DNA from: CAMCXT01 sp046302715
GTDB lineage: Bacteria; Bacteroidota; Bacteroidia; M30B66
DNA length: 19,069 bases
Assembly (NCBI GenBank): GCA_046302715.1
Contig: JBKCHQ010000184.1
Coordinates: forward strand, 1 to 19,069
Direction of reading: 5' to 3'
The notes under the pieces were generated by a model. The model searched no databases and had not been told where the DNA came from. It was given only the letters and a program-made list of their open reading frames with translations. The position numbers were made by a program, and so were the translations under genes. Numbering within the stretch: the stretch's first letter is position 1; each line of letters begins with the position of its first letter. Positions 6,467 through 14,808 of this stretch are shown piece by piece.

Positions 6467-8380
6467 ATGAAAATTACACCCGGCGCTTTTTTATCTCAAA
6501 TCGAATATCCGTCGGATCTTCGAAAATTCAGCGAAGACGAACTCGTTCAAATATCCAAAGAACTCCGCCAGTATATCATTGATATCGTATCCTTAAAAGG
6601 CGGGCATTTTGGCGCAAGTTTAGGAACGGTGGAGCTCACCGTGGCGCTGCATTATGCTTTTAACACGCCTTATGACCAACTGGTATGGGATGTGGGCCAC
6701 CAAGCTTACGGGCACAAGATGCTCACCGGCCGTCGCGAACGCTTTCATACCAACAGAATATATAAAGGATTAAGCGGTTTCCCAAAGCGGAAAGAAAGCG
6801 AATACGATACGTTCGGCGTTGGCCATAGCTCTACATCTATTTCGGCTGCGCTTGGTATGGCAGTAGCCTCAAGGCTTAAAGGCGAAAATGACCGCCAGCA
6901 CATTGCAGTAATTGGTGATGGCGCCCTTACCGGAGGAATGGCTTTTGAAGGCTTGAATAATGCCGGAACTACACCTAATAATATGCTTGTGGTGCTTAAC
7001 GACAATTGCATGTCAATTGATCCTAACGTGGGCGCCCTAAAAGAATACCTAACCGATATTACCACCTCGCATACCTACAACCGAGTTAAGGACGAAGTTT
7101 GGAACCTTTTAGGTAAAATCTCGAAGTTTGGTCCCAATGCGCAAGCCATTGTGCAGAAGGTGGAAAATGCCGTAAAAAGTGCCCTGCTTCAACAAAGTAA
7201 TTTATTTGAATCCCTAAACTTCAGGTACTTCGGCCCTGTTGACGGGCATGATGTAAATCGGTTAGTTCAGGTATTCAATGACCTCAAAGACATCCCCGGC
7301 CCCAAAATTTTACACGTACTAACGGTTAAAGGCAAAGGCTATTCGCTGGCCGAGAAAGATCAAACACTTTGGCACGCGCCAGGTCTGTTTAATAAAGATA
7401 CCGGCGAAATATTAAAGTCGCCTTCAAAAGGTCCAGAACCACCAAAATATCAGGATGTTTTCGGTCACACGTTGGTAGAAATTGCAAAGGACGATAAGCG
7501 TGTTGTTGGAGTAACTCCGGCCATGCCTTCGGGATGTTCGCTCAATATTATGATGCGCGAAATTCCCGACCGTGCTTTCGATGTGGGTATTTGTGAACAG
7601 CATGCCGTTACTTTTAGCGCGGGTATGGCCACTCAGGGATTGATACCATTTTGCAATATCTACAGTACGTTCATGCAACGTGCCTACGATCAGGTGATGC
7701 ACGATGTAGCGCTGCAGAATTTACATGTAGTTTTTTGCCTCGATCGGGGTGGTTTAGCCGGTGCTGATGGGCCTACCCATCACGGGGCGTACGATATTGC
7801 CTATATGCGTTGCCTACCCAACATGGTAGTTGCGGCGCCCATGAATGAACAGGAATTGCGTAACATGATGTTTACCGGGTATAAAACTCCGGGGCCCATG
7901 TCAATTCGCTATCCGCGCGGTAACGGGGTTATGCCGGAGTGGCGAACCCCCTTGGAATTAATTCCTGTGGGTAAAGGGCGTAAATTGAAAGATGGTGACG
8001 ATCTTGCCATCCTTAGTATCGGACATATCGGTAACATTGCCACCAAAGCTGTTCAGAAAATTGAAGCGGAAGGAATGTCGGTAGCGCATTACGATATGCG
8101 TTTTGTAAAGCCGCTCGATGAGGAGCTCTTGCATGAAATTTTTACGCGTCATGCAAAAGTAATTACCGTCGAAGACGGATGTATTCAAGGCGGATTTGGC
8201 TCTGCGGTGCTTGAGTTCATGGCTGATCATGGCTATAGTGCGCAAGTTAAACGCTTGGGTATTCCCGATCGCTATATCGAGCATGGAACACAGCCTGAGC
8301 TTTGGAAAGAATGTGGTTACGATGAAGAGGGTATTTACAATGAAGCCTTTTCATTGGTAAAAGCTTTTGCGTTGCGCTAA
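6467..8380 (+). CDS. dxs: 1-deoxy-D-xylulose-5-phosphate synthase
   Basis: This encodes the first enzyme of the MEP isoprenoid pathway. It condenses pyruvate and glyceraldehyde-3-phosphate to DXP with thiamine diphosphate and Mg, in the cytosol. From the ATG at 6467 it is 637 residues, the normal size. N-terminal TPP domain: WDVGHQAYGHK at about 74-84; GDGALTGG at 150-157 with EGLNNAG, then VVLNDN, form the TPP/Mg motif; YFGPVDGHD follows. Pyrimidine-binding transketolase domain: GICEQHA, whose Glu377 is the conserved TPP-activating glutamate, then YSTFMQRAYDQ and DRGGLAGADGPTHHG. C-terminal domain: SIRYPRGNG, LSIGHIGN and VEDGCIQGGFGS. An upstream TTG (6446) would add seven residues but lies ahead of the -7 box, so ATG is preferred. 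All key motifs are intact. Confidence 0.97.
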   Translation: MKITPGAFLSQIEYPSDLRKFSEDELVQISKELRQYIIDIVSLKGGHFGASLGTVELTVALHYAFNTPYDQLVWDVGHQAYGHKMLTGRRERFHTNRIYKGLSGFPKRKESEYDTFGVGHSSTSISAALGMAVASRLKGENDRQHIAVIGDGALTGGMAFEGLNNAGTTPNNMLVVLNDNCMSIDPNVGALKEYLTDITTSHTYNRVKDEVWNLLGKISKFGPNAQAIVQKVENAVKSALLQQSNLFESLNFRYFGPVDGHDVNRLVQVFNDLKDIPGPKILHVLTVKGKGYSLAEKDQTLWHAPGLFNKDTGEILKSPSKGPEPPKYQDVFGHTLVEIAKDDKRVVGVTPAMPSGCSLNIMMREIPDRAFDVGICEQHAVTFSAGMATQGLIPFCNIYSTFMQRAYDQVMHDVALQNLHVVFCLDRGGLAGADGPTHHGAYDIAYMRCLPNMVVAAPMNEQELRNMMFTGYKTPGPMSIRYPRGNGVMPEWRTPLELIPVGKGRKLKDGDDLAILSIGHIGNIATKAVQKIEAEGMSVAHYDMRFVKPLDEELLHEIFTRHAKVITVEDGCIQGGFGSAVLEFMADHGYSAQVKRLGIPDRYIEHGTQPELWKECGYDEEGIYNEAFSLVKAFALR

Positions 8381-8407
8381 GCAAAGACTGTTCAATTTTA
8401 TGCCGAA

Positions 8408-8440
8408 TTGCGGAAGATTGATTCTTCTTGCATAACTTGC
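8408..8440 (+). promoter_or_regulatory. Possible weak promoter of the PNGase F-like gene
   Basis: TTG (8408-8410) is followed after 22 bp by TAACTTGC, which resembles TAnnTTTG with one T missing. The implied start site would leave about 18 nt before the ATG at 8464. The match is imperfect, and co-transcription with dxs (83-bp gap) is also possible. Confidence 0.25.
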
Positions 8441-8463
8441 CATCATAATAAAATAAGACGGCT

Positions 8464-10368
8464 ATGCGCAGAATTTTACCCTTCCTTTTTCTATTGTTTA
8501 GTTCAACAATCCAAGCAGCACCTGGCGACACAACGCTCGTGGTTACCCATGATAGTGTACACATCGAAACCGGTGGGGGGTATACCGATTATCCTGCCTG
8601 GGTAGTGTTTCCGCAAACCGAAATGCACAAGGTTATTCTGAATTTAACCTTTCGTTGCCCTTATGGCGAAAACTGTGGCGAGTGGGATTATCTCAATTAC
8701 ATTTACCTAAAGCGTCGCGGCATGCAGGATGCGGAGCCTTTAAATATCGAATTGGCTCGTTACATTACTCCTTACGGCAACTCATACAACCAAGCTTGGA
8801 AAGGGGAGTGGAGAATTGATGTGACCGATTTTGCTCCCTTGCTGAAAGATTCGCTCGAAATCATTTACCGACACACGGGGTATGAAACCAATGTTGGCAG
8901 GGGCTGGAATATCAACATGTGGTTCGAGATGATTGAAGGAACACCCATTCGTCCGTTTGTGAACGTGAATAAACTCTGGAACGGGAATTATTCATACGGC
9001 AATCCCAATAATCCTATTAATACGCAACTCGGCTCTCGTGAGGTAACGCTCAGCTCCAACACACGCTCCATCCGTTCATACATTGTTCAAACCGGACATT
9101 CATTCGGCGATCCTGAAAATTGTGCTGAGTTTTGTCCTAAACAGCGCACGATGCGAATGGACGGAACTACCTACCTTCAAAAATATGTTTGGCGCGACCA
9201 ATGTGGCGAAAACCCTAATTTCCCGCAGGCTGGTACGTGGATTTACGACCGCTCAGGTTGGTGCCCGGGCGATATGGTATATCCAGACTTTACCGATTTA
9301 ACCGTAGAACCATCAACCACACACACCTTTACCTGTGAAATGCAGAACTATGTAAATCAGGGTGGATCGAGCCCTAATTATGTGATTGAATCTTATCTTT
9401 TCGAATATGGTGCACCAAATTTTGTTAACGATGCGTCCATAGAGGAAGTTTTGGCGCCCAGTGAAGATTATTACCACGCACGATTTAATCCTATTTGCGG
9501 CTCACCGCGTATAATACTCCGTAATAACGGTTCGGCGCCATTAACCTCGGCGCGAATTTCTTACGGAGATGCCTCAGGTTGGCAAAGCACCTACAATTGG
9601 ACGGGTAATCTGGGTTTTATGAAATCGCAGGAGATAGAATTGCCGGCTACCGTTTTGTGGAACAACGCCGGTACGTTTAAAGCTTCGGTGACTCAGGCAA
9701 ACGGTCAGGCCGATGAATATGCGCTTAATAATACGATTTACAGTCGTTACGAAGCGCCATTGAGTTTACCCGATTCGTTTATAGTGAATGTACGTACCAA
9801 TAACTTTGGTGGCGAATATTCATGGTCTATAGTGGACGATGAAGGCAATCTTGTGGCGGAACGCTCCGGAATGGCAAGTGCTACCGAGTATAAAGATACG
9901 GTGCGTTTGAGTTACGGATGTTATACATTTAGACTGGACGATGCAGGCGAAGACGGTTTGTCATGGTGGGCCAATTCGGCCGCGGGATCGGGCTTTGCGC
10001 GCATTCGTCGTGCCGATGCCAGCGGGTTCCTTAAAACCTTTAATGCCGATTTTGGCTCCTTCCTTCAGGAAGATTTTACCGTAGGTGGAGCATTGGGCAC
10101 GTTTAAACCAGCCAAACAAGAAGCCGTGGTTAAGGTATTTCCCAACCCGGCTGATGAGCAAGCGTTTCTGCAAATTTTACTGGATCGCCCTGAGCAAGTT
10201 CAAATTCAAACGTTCTCGATTGACGGCAGACTCATTAATTCGAAAACGCTGGGCCATGGCGATACCTTTTACGAAAATATCCTGGGGGATTCCATGCCTG
10301 CGGGAATTTACATCACAAAGGTGCTAGCCAAAGACTGGAGCAAATCGGTACGCTGGGTGCGCAATTAA
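8464..10368 (+). CDS. Peptide-N-glycosidase F-related secreted protein with T9SS domain
   Basis: This encodes a 634-residue protein with a signal peptide to about residue 18. Residues 25-320 follow PNGase F of Elizabethkingia through both jelly-roll domains: CPYGENCGEWD at 65-75 (PNGase F CPNKTCDEWD, Asp60), RYITPY at 99-104, IDVTDF, EGTP, NCAEFC at 219-224 (PNGase F GCAEWC, Glu206), then GTWIYDRSGWCPG. PNGase F cleaves N-glycans from asparagine. Asp75 and Glu222 match the essential Asp60 and Glu206, but the Glu118 position is His137. All six cysteines of the three known disulfides are present (65/71, 220/224, 247/267). Residues 340-430 are CARDB-like. Residues 435-535 form an unassigned beta domain (FRLDDAGEDGLSWW). 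Residues 553-634 are a T9SS type A domain (VFPNPADEQ, IDGRL, MPAGIYITKV). An extracellular deglycosidase or glycan-binding role is inferred. Confidence 0.85.
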   Translation: MRRILPFLFLLFSSTIQAAPGDTTLVVTHDSVHIETGGGYTDYPAWVVFPQTEMHKVILNLTFRCPYGENCGEWDYLNYIYLKRRGMQDAEPLNIELARYITPYGNSYNQAWKGEWRIDVTDFAPLLKDSLEIIYRHTGYETNVGRGWNINMWFEMIEGTPIRPFVNVNKLWNGNYSYGNPNNPINTQLGSREVTLSSNTRSIRSYIVQTGHSFGDPENCAEFCPKQRTMRMDGTTYLQKYVWRDQCGENPNFPQAGTWIYDRSGWCPGDMVYPDFTDLTVEPSTTHTFTCEMQNYVNQGGSSPNYVIESYLFEYGAPNFVNDASIEEVLAPSEDYYHARFNPICGSPRIILRNNGSAPLTSARISYGDASGWQSTYNWTGNLGFMKSQEIELPATVLWNNAGTFKASVTQANGQADEYALNNTIYSRYEAPLSLPDSFIVNVRTNNFGGEYSWSIVDDEGNLVAERSGMASATEYKDTVRLSYGCYTFRLDDAGEDGLSWWANSAAGSGFARIRRADASGFLKTFNADFGSFLQEDFTVGGALGTFKPAKQEAVVKVFPNPADEQAFLQILLDRPEQVQIQTFSIDGRLINSKTLGHGDTFYENILGDSMPAGIYITKVLAKDWSKSVRWVRN

Positions 10369-10386
10369 GGGATTATGCAATACTTA

Positions 10387-10405
10387 TTTTGAAGATTCTT
10401 CAAAA
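10387..10405 (+). terminator. AT-rich hairpin after the PNGase F-like gene
   Basis: TTTTGAAGA-T-TCTTCAAAA is a perfect 9-bp inverted repeat with a single central base, followed directly by TTTTG. It lies 18 bp after the stop codon. The stem is weak (two G-C pairs per arm) and the real loop would be 3-5 nt. A bidirectional or weak intrinsic terminator is the simplest reading. Confidence 0.4.
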
Positions 10406-10723
10406 TTTTGATTTTGACAATTCATTCCCTAATAAACTTGGATTGAGCACTATAAATTAAATTCGCTATTGATTAGTGGGTAATGTCAGTGCGATGTATC
10501 TATATTAATCCCGAAGTATCATAAATTCATTAGGTACTCGTGATTAATTTTGCAATTAGCCATTAATTTTAAAATACTTGGGCTTATTTTTCAATCAAAA
10601 ATCTAACAAAAGCCTCGCTAGGGTTAATTAGTTGGCGATTTTGGGTTCGGTATTTTCCTATTCGACATAGCAAGCTCTAATTCAAGAAGCTCCATAAGCT
10701 CAATTTTTTTATTCATTGTGTTT

Positions 10724-10753
10724 TTTGCTGAAAATTATATTTTTATAATTTCG
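10724..10753 (+). promoter_or_regulatory. Possible promoter of the trypsin-like protease gene
   Basis: TTTG (10724-10727), an 18-bp spacer and TAATTTCG (one mismatch to TAnnTTTG) precede the gene. The expected start site lies about 50 nt before the ATG at 10813. In such AT-rich DNA a chance match is not negligible. Confidence 0.4.
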
Positions 10754-10812
10754 TTAAAGGTTTAATATATATATGAAATTCAACCATTTTAATTTTAAAT
10801 TATACGATTGCG

Positions 10813-12165
10813 ATGAGAATTCTCCTTATTGAGACACTGCTGCTTCTTTCGATTTTAGCCTTCTCACAAGACGCAACGCACATCTATAAAAACACAGTGA
10901 ACTCCACTGTTACTATTGAAACAGATAATGGTCTCGGTTCAGGCTTTTTTGTCGCTCCAAATATTATTGCAACAAACTTTCACGTAATTGAGGGGGCAAC
11001 TGAAGCTTATTGTTACGTAAATAATTCAAACGAAAAATATAAGATCAATGGTTATCTATCGGCAGATAGATCTGTAGATTTAATTTTACTTAAGGTAGCT
11101 TCTTTAAATAGGCCTCCTTTGATCTTTTCTGATGAAAATGTGTCTCCAGGGCAGCAGATCTATGTAATTGGTAGCCCAAAAGGGCTGCCCGCCACAATTT
11201 CAGATGGGATTGTTAGCGGGATGAGAGACTTTGAAGAATATAAACTTATCCAAATGACCGCACCAATATCTCCTGGGAGCAGCGGTGGGCCCGTTCTTGA
11301 TTCAAAGGGCAGGCTGGTTGGTATTTCTGTTAGTCAATTATCAGAAGGACAGAATCTAAATTTTGCTATTCCTAAGTCTTATTTGGAAGTCCTATTGCAA
11401 TTTAAAAAAGAAACCGCCATTCCAATTTCTTCTCTTTACCACGAAGAGGTTGCAACAAATTATGATCGAAGCTCTAATTATTATGAAAAAGACAAAACAT
11501 ATGATATAGGAATTACGAAACGGGGCACCCCCGAATTGTCTTTAGATTACTTAACTCATTTTGAGGGAAATTCATGTTTTTGCTTTACGTATGACATGTC
11601 AAATAGCAACCTAAACAATCAAACCATTTACATGGAAGATTACCGCTTGGTGGATTTAGAAACAGGTGAAATATACTATGGCAAATCTACTGATTTATCA
11701 TCGAGAGAGAACTCAAGAGTAATATACCGCGGCACAAAATCTCGTTTTATTGTATGTTTTGAACGGCTACCAGGTAACGTTAAAAATTTTAGTTTGATGG
11801 AAGGAGAATGTAGTGAAGAGTCGTTTTGCTTTCTGAACATTAATTTGGGCAACTATAATACAACCAATGATGTAAATTGGCGTCTTTATCAAAATAATGC
11901 AGAAGAAGGGACAATATCATTTTACACAAAGCAAAATATTGGTCCAATTGATGTTTACATAGAGAATTACAAAGTTGGAACACTGACACGATATTTTTCA
12001 GATCCAAGTTATATTCCTAATTGCGGGGATACTGGTGAATCTATGATAACGCTTAGATTAGAAGTTGGTGAATACGAGTATACGGCCACATGTGGTAGAA
12101 TTAAATGGAACGGAAAATTTACTATTACGAGAGAGGGTTGCAGTAAAATCTATTTTACGAAATAG
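10813..12165 (+). CDS. Trypsin-like (S1C/HtrA-type) serine protease with cysteine-containing C-terminal module
   Basis: This encodes a 450-residue protein. The signal peptide ends at about FSQ (residue 19). The protease domain spans 22-200 with an intact triad: His57 in TNFHVIEG, Asp89 in DRSVDLILL, and Ser157 in SPGSSGGP (GxSGG). GSGFFVA, VIGSPKGLPATISDGIVSG and LNFAIP are typical of HtrA/DegP-like trypsins, but there is no PDZ domain. A middle region (about 245-345) has four or five cysteines (SCFCF, VCFERLPGN, FCFLNINL). The end (about 366-450: GTISFYT, GPIDVYIENYKVGT, NCGDTGE, TATCGRIKWNGKFTIT) resembles a small beta module seen at the C-terminus of various Bacteroidota extracytoplasmic proteins. 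The product is exported to the periplasm or beyond; the substrate is unknown. Codon use is more AT-rich than in its neighbours, which hints at later acquisition. Confidence 0.8.
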   Translation: MRILLIETLLLLSILAFSQDATHIYKNTVNSTVTIETDNGLGSGFFVAPNIIATNFHVIEGATEAYCYVNNSNEKYKINGYLSADRSVDLILLKVASLNRPPLIFSDENVSPGQQIYVIGSPKGLPATISDGIVSGMRDFEEYKLIQMTAPISPGSSGGPVLDSKGRLVGISVSQLSEGQNLNFAIPKSYLEVLLQFKKETAIPISSLYHEEVATNYDRSSNYYEKDKTYDIGITKRGTPELSLDYLTHFEGNSCFCFTYDMSNSNLNNQTIYMEDYRLVDLETGEIYYGKSTDLSSRENSRVIYRGTKSRFIVCFERLPGNVKNFSLMEGECSEESFCFLNINLGNYNTTNDVNWRLYQNNAEEGTISFYTKQNIGPIDVYIENYKVGTLTRYFSDPSYIPNCGDTGESMITLRLEVGEYEYTATCGRIKWNGKFTITREGCSKIYFTK

Positions 12166-12202
12166 AATAATTACGAAATGTAAACTATAAGCATAAAAGG
12201 CC

Positions 12203-14641
12203 TCAGATACTCAACTTAAGCATCAACATATAATTTCTTCCGGCCTGCGGAAAGAGGTAATTAAAACTGTTGCGCTGTCCGGCAATAATGCCCGAGAAGG
12301 TGTATCCGTTAGGGGTGTAGAGCGTGTCGAAAACATTAGATACCAGGAAGGATAGTTCCATCTTGCGGCTGGCATTTTCATCGCTTACCAATCTAAAACG
12401 TACATCCTGAACATAAAAAGCCGAAAGGCTACGGGCACCACTCTCGGTATTGTCTAAATATTGTTTGCCAACATACCGGCTTATGGCATCAATTGCAAGG
12501 AATGGATTGGGCTTCCAGCTCACTGTTGCTGCCGATGTAATGCGTGGCGAAAACGCCAGATCGGTATTACGGTAGGTAATTGCTTGTTGTAAACCGGTAT
12601 CCCAATCGTCAACATACTCGGTAAATTCAGCTATTTTATTCTGCGAGAAGCATACATTGCCGCTTAAATCAAGTTTTTTGTGCATGGCATATCCCAGTTC
12701 AAGCTCCAGTCCCGCCCGGTAACTTTCGGGAATGTTAACCCGATTGTAGGCGCCCACGTCGTTAATTTCGCCGGTCAGCACAAGCTGATCGCGATACTGC
12801 ATCCAATATGCAGTAATTCCGCCTTTAAATTTACCAGCCGCATAACGGTAGCCCAACTCGGTATCGTTTAGTCGTTCGGGCCGTGGCCGACTTTCTACAC
12901 TGGACTGTGTAAAGTCGTCTCGAACGGGCTCGCGGTGTGCTATGCTGTGCGAAACAAATATCCGATGTGCCGCCGAGGGCTCCCAGGTAAGGCCAGCTTT
13001 TGGATTGAAAAACAACAAAGGCACAGTTTGTTCTACCGACTCAAGGTTTTGGTTAAAACCCAGAAATGAATAATTCAAAGAACGCAGCTGGAGGTCAATC
13101 AAACCATACAGATTGTGCCCCAGATTAAGGTTTGCTTTTGCATAGGCATTTAGGTCAACTTTTCGGGCATCGTTGTCGTAGTAGCGGTAACCAAGCGGAA
13201 GGGCATCGGCAAACTGCGCCCAAACCACTTCGCCAAAATGTTTGCCGGTATAAACATTAGCGCCTCCACCGAAAATAATTTGTATGCGGCTGCTGGCATC
13301 CCATTCGGCAGAAAACACGCCACCAAAAAAATGATTATCGAGCCAACGCTTTCGAATAAGATCGCTTTTTTCAATGGTATCGGCAGCTATAGTTAAGGTG
13401 TCGTTACCGGATATAAATTCCATCGAACCGACGAAAAGCGGATCCACTCCATAATCTGACAGGTCGTCCTGTTGGCGAAATTGTTCGTAGTAGCCACGGC
13501 CACGGGTGTAATGCAATGCTCCTTGTACATTCCAGCGTTTGCCTGCACGATGGTTTACGAAAAATTGGTAATGGTCCTGCTGGTAATTATCGGTTTCGTT
13601 GTCGTAAAATGCTTCGCTTCCATCGGGTTTATAGTAGAGCCCGGCCGGATTATAGGTTGGATTTACTTCCAGCGAATCCTGTGGCACGCCGTACCAGGCC
13701 TGATAGGTTTTTTCCTTGCCCGAAAAAACATTTGCTCTAACACTGGTATTTCTACCAAGCCACGCGCCCGAAAGCCAAAACGATTTTAGATCTGATGCTG
13801 CCCTGTCGATGAATCCGTCGGAGTTTATTTTGCTCAATCGCATATCGAAGGTAAACCCGTTTATTAGTCCGGTGCCGGCTTCGAATGTATTGCGTAAGGT
13901 GTTGAAAGAGCCTGCACTACCTGTGTAGGAAGCATAAGCTTTGCTGCGTACTTCATTGGTTTGTAAATTAAGCGTAGCGCCAAATGCGCCAGCTCCCTGC
14001 GTTGATGTTCCAACACCCCGCTGCAGCTGCACGGATGACACCGACGAAGCCAAATCGGGCGTATTCACCCAAAACAGTCCGTGCGATTCGGCATCGTTCA
14101 TAGGAATACCATTAACAGTAATATTAATACGTGTGGGATCGGAACCGCGCACCCGTAATCCGGTGTACCCAATTCCCGTTCCTGCATCAGAGTTGACCAC
14201 CACCCCAGGCTCTGTTGAAAGGAGCATGGGCAGATCCTGCCCAAAATTGCGTCGATCAAGGTCTTTCTCAGAAATTTCGGTGTAGGTCATGGCCGAGCGG
14301 TTGTCGGCACGGCTTGCTTCAATCATTACTTCTTTAACAGGATAACTCGTGGCTTCCAAAATTAAATTTTCCGGCTTCGATTGCGGAAGCACAATTTCTT
14401 TGCGCAAGGCCGAATAGCCCAAGCAATAGACTTCGAGATTAATGGTATTCTCTTTAATGTTCTTAATGTAAAAATCGCCGTTGGCATCGGTCTGGCAGGT
14501 ATGAAAGCTTCCGATTAGCCGAACTATGGCACCTGGAATTTTTTGGCCGCTTTTATCGGTAACGTTACCCCTAAATTCATTTTGGGCAATTAAAAAACCT
14601 GATTGAAAAATCAGAAAACAGAGTACAGCAAATCTACACAT
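12203..14641 (-). CDS. TPP riboswitch-controlled TonB-dependent outer-membrane receptor (thiamine uptake)
   Basis: From the ATG at 14641 it is 812 residues. A signal peptide ends at IAQ (about 20). A carboxypeptidase-regulatory-like domain spans 22-98 (FRGNVTDKSGQKIPGAIVRL, TDANGDFYIKNI). The plug lies at about 113-230 (GLRVRGSDPTRINITVNGIPMND, VQLQRGVGTSTQGAGAFGATLNL). A 22-stranded-type beta-barrel fills the rest, ending NYMLMLKLSI. Such receptors import bound ligand through the outer membrane using TonB/ExbBD energy. The ligand assignment comes from the TPP riboswitch directly upstream. THI-element-controlled TonB receptors are the known thiamine or thiamine-precursor uptake route in Bacteroidota. 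No inner-membrane thiamine transporter is in the window. An in-frame TTG at 14695 would extend it by 18 residues, but the signal peptide starts at the ATG. Confidence 0.85.
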   Translation of the reverse strand: MCRFAVLCFLIFQSGFLIAQNEFRGNVTDKSGQKIPGAIVRLIGSFHTCQTDANGDFYIKNIKENTINLEVYCLGYSALRKEIVLPQSKPENLILEATSYPVKEVMIEASRADNRSAMTYTEISEKDLDRRNFGQDLPMLLSTEPGVVVNSDAGTGIGYTGLRVRGSDPTRINITVNGIPMNDAESHGLFWVNTPDLASSVSSVQLQRGVGTSTQGAGAFGATLNLQTNEVRSKAYASYTGSAGSFNTLRNTFEAGTGLINGFTFDMRLSKINSDGFIDRAASDLKSFWLSGAWLGRNTSVRANVFSGKEKTYQAWYGVPQDSLEVNPTYNPAGLYYKPDGSEAFYDNETDNYQQDHYQFFVNHRAGKRWNVQGALHYTRGRGYYEQFRQQDDLSDYGVDPLFVGSMEFISGNDTLTIAADTIEKSDLIRKRWLDNHFFGGVFSAEWDASSRIQIIFGGGANVYTGKHFGEVVWAQFADALPLGYRYYDNDARKVDLNAYAKANLNLGHNLYGLIDLQLRSLNYSFLGFNQNLESVEQTVPLLFFNPKAGLTWEPSAAHRIFVSHSIAHREPVRDDFTQSSVESRPRPERLNDTELGYRYAAGKFKGGITAYWMQYRDQLVLTGEINDVGAYNRVNIPESYRAGLELELGYAMHKKLDLSGNVCFSQNKIAEFTEYVDDWDTGLQQAITYRNTDLAFSPRITSAATVSWKPNPFLAIDAISRYVGKQYLDNTESGARSLSAFYVQDVRFRLVSDENASRKMELSFLVSNVFDTLYTPNGYTFSGIIAGQRNSFNYLFPQAGRNYMLMLKLSI

Positions 14642-14666
14642 CGTTGTAGTTTTTAAGGTTACAACG
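14642..14666 (-). promoter_or_regulatory. Inverted repeat abutting the receptor start codon (candidate expression platform)
   Basis: CGTTGTA (7 nt), an 11-nt loop and TACAACG form a perfect stem ending one base before the ATG on the transcript. The loop holds the A-rich stretch that usually serves as ribosome entry in Bacteroidota. It sits between the TPP aptamer and the gene, where an expression platform belongs, so translational control is the likely mode. No U-tract terminator is visible in this leader. Confidence 0.4.
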
Positions 14667-14707
14667 GACGAGCAGGGGCCGGCCAATCCGAACAAAATGT
14701 TTTATAC

Positions 14708-14797
14708 CGTTCCTCCCTACGCCGGCATTACCCGGATCAGGTTCGTCCCGAACAAGCCGGGAAAGGGTATTATCTCAGCCCACTTGGGCACCCCTTG
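14708..14797 (-). promoter_or_regulatory. TPP (THI-element) riboswitch
   Basis: Read on the minus strand, the conserved TPP aptamer blocks appear in order: GGGGTGCC (P1/P2 5' side), GGCTGAGA (CTGAGA at plus 14773-14778), ACCC, GAACCTGATC (plus 14735-14742 holds ACCTGATC), and GGGTAATGCCGGCGTAGGGA (3' part at plus 14714-14730). The order and spacing match the THI box. The aptamer binds thiamine diphosphate and lowers expression of the downstream gene when it is plentiful. The target is the TonB receptor starting at 14641. Confidence 0.95.
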
Positions 14798-14808
14798 AAG
14801 ATTAAGTG

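Larger units (their letters stand above)
10369..10812 (+). other. Gene-free AT-rich interval
   Basis: These 444 bp contain no convincing gene. They hold a hairpin just after the PNGase F-like gene, a probable promoter for the protease gene near the right end, and two overlapping 30-codon minus-strand frames (10624-10716, starting ATG; and 10584-10676, no start, ending EAFVRFLIEK). The frames could be the remains of a decayed gene. Base composition is clearly more AT-rich than in the genes to the left. Confidence 0.6.

Noticed and set aside
8247..8605. Short frames on both strands across the dxs end and the start of the PNGase-like gene
   Set aside because: They overlap two well-supported genes in other frames and show no domain features.
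10672..10702. Three AAGCTC copies as a possible short repeat array
   Set aside because: Spacings are unequal (17 and 12 bp), the units are only six bases, and there are no conserved spacers, so this is neither a CRISPR nor a clear operator array.
14642..14695. 18-residue N-terminal extension of the TonB receptor from a TTG
   Set aside because: It would put non-hydrophobic residues before a good signal peptide and run through the riboswitch expression platform.
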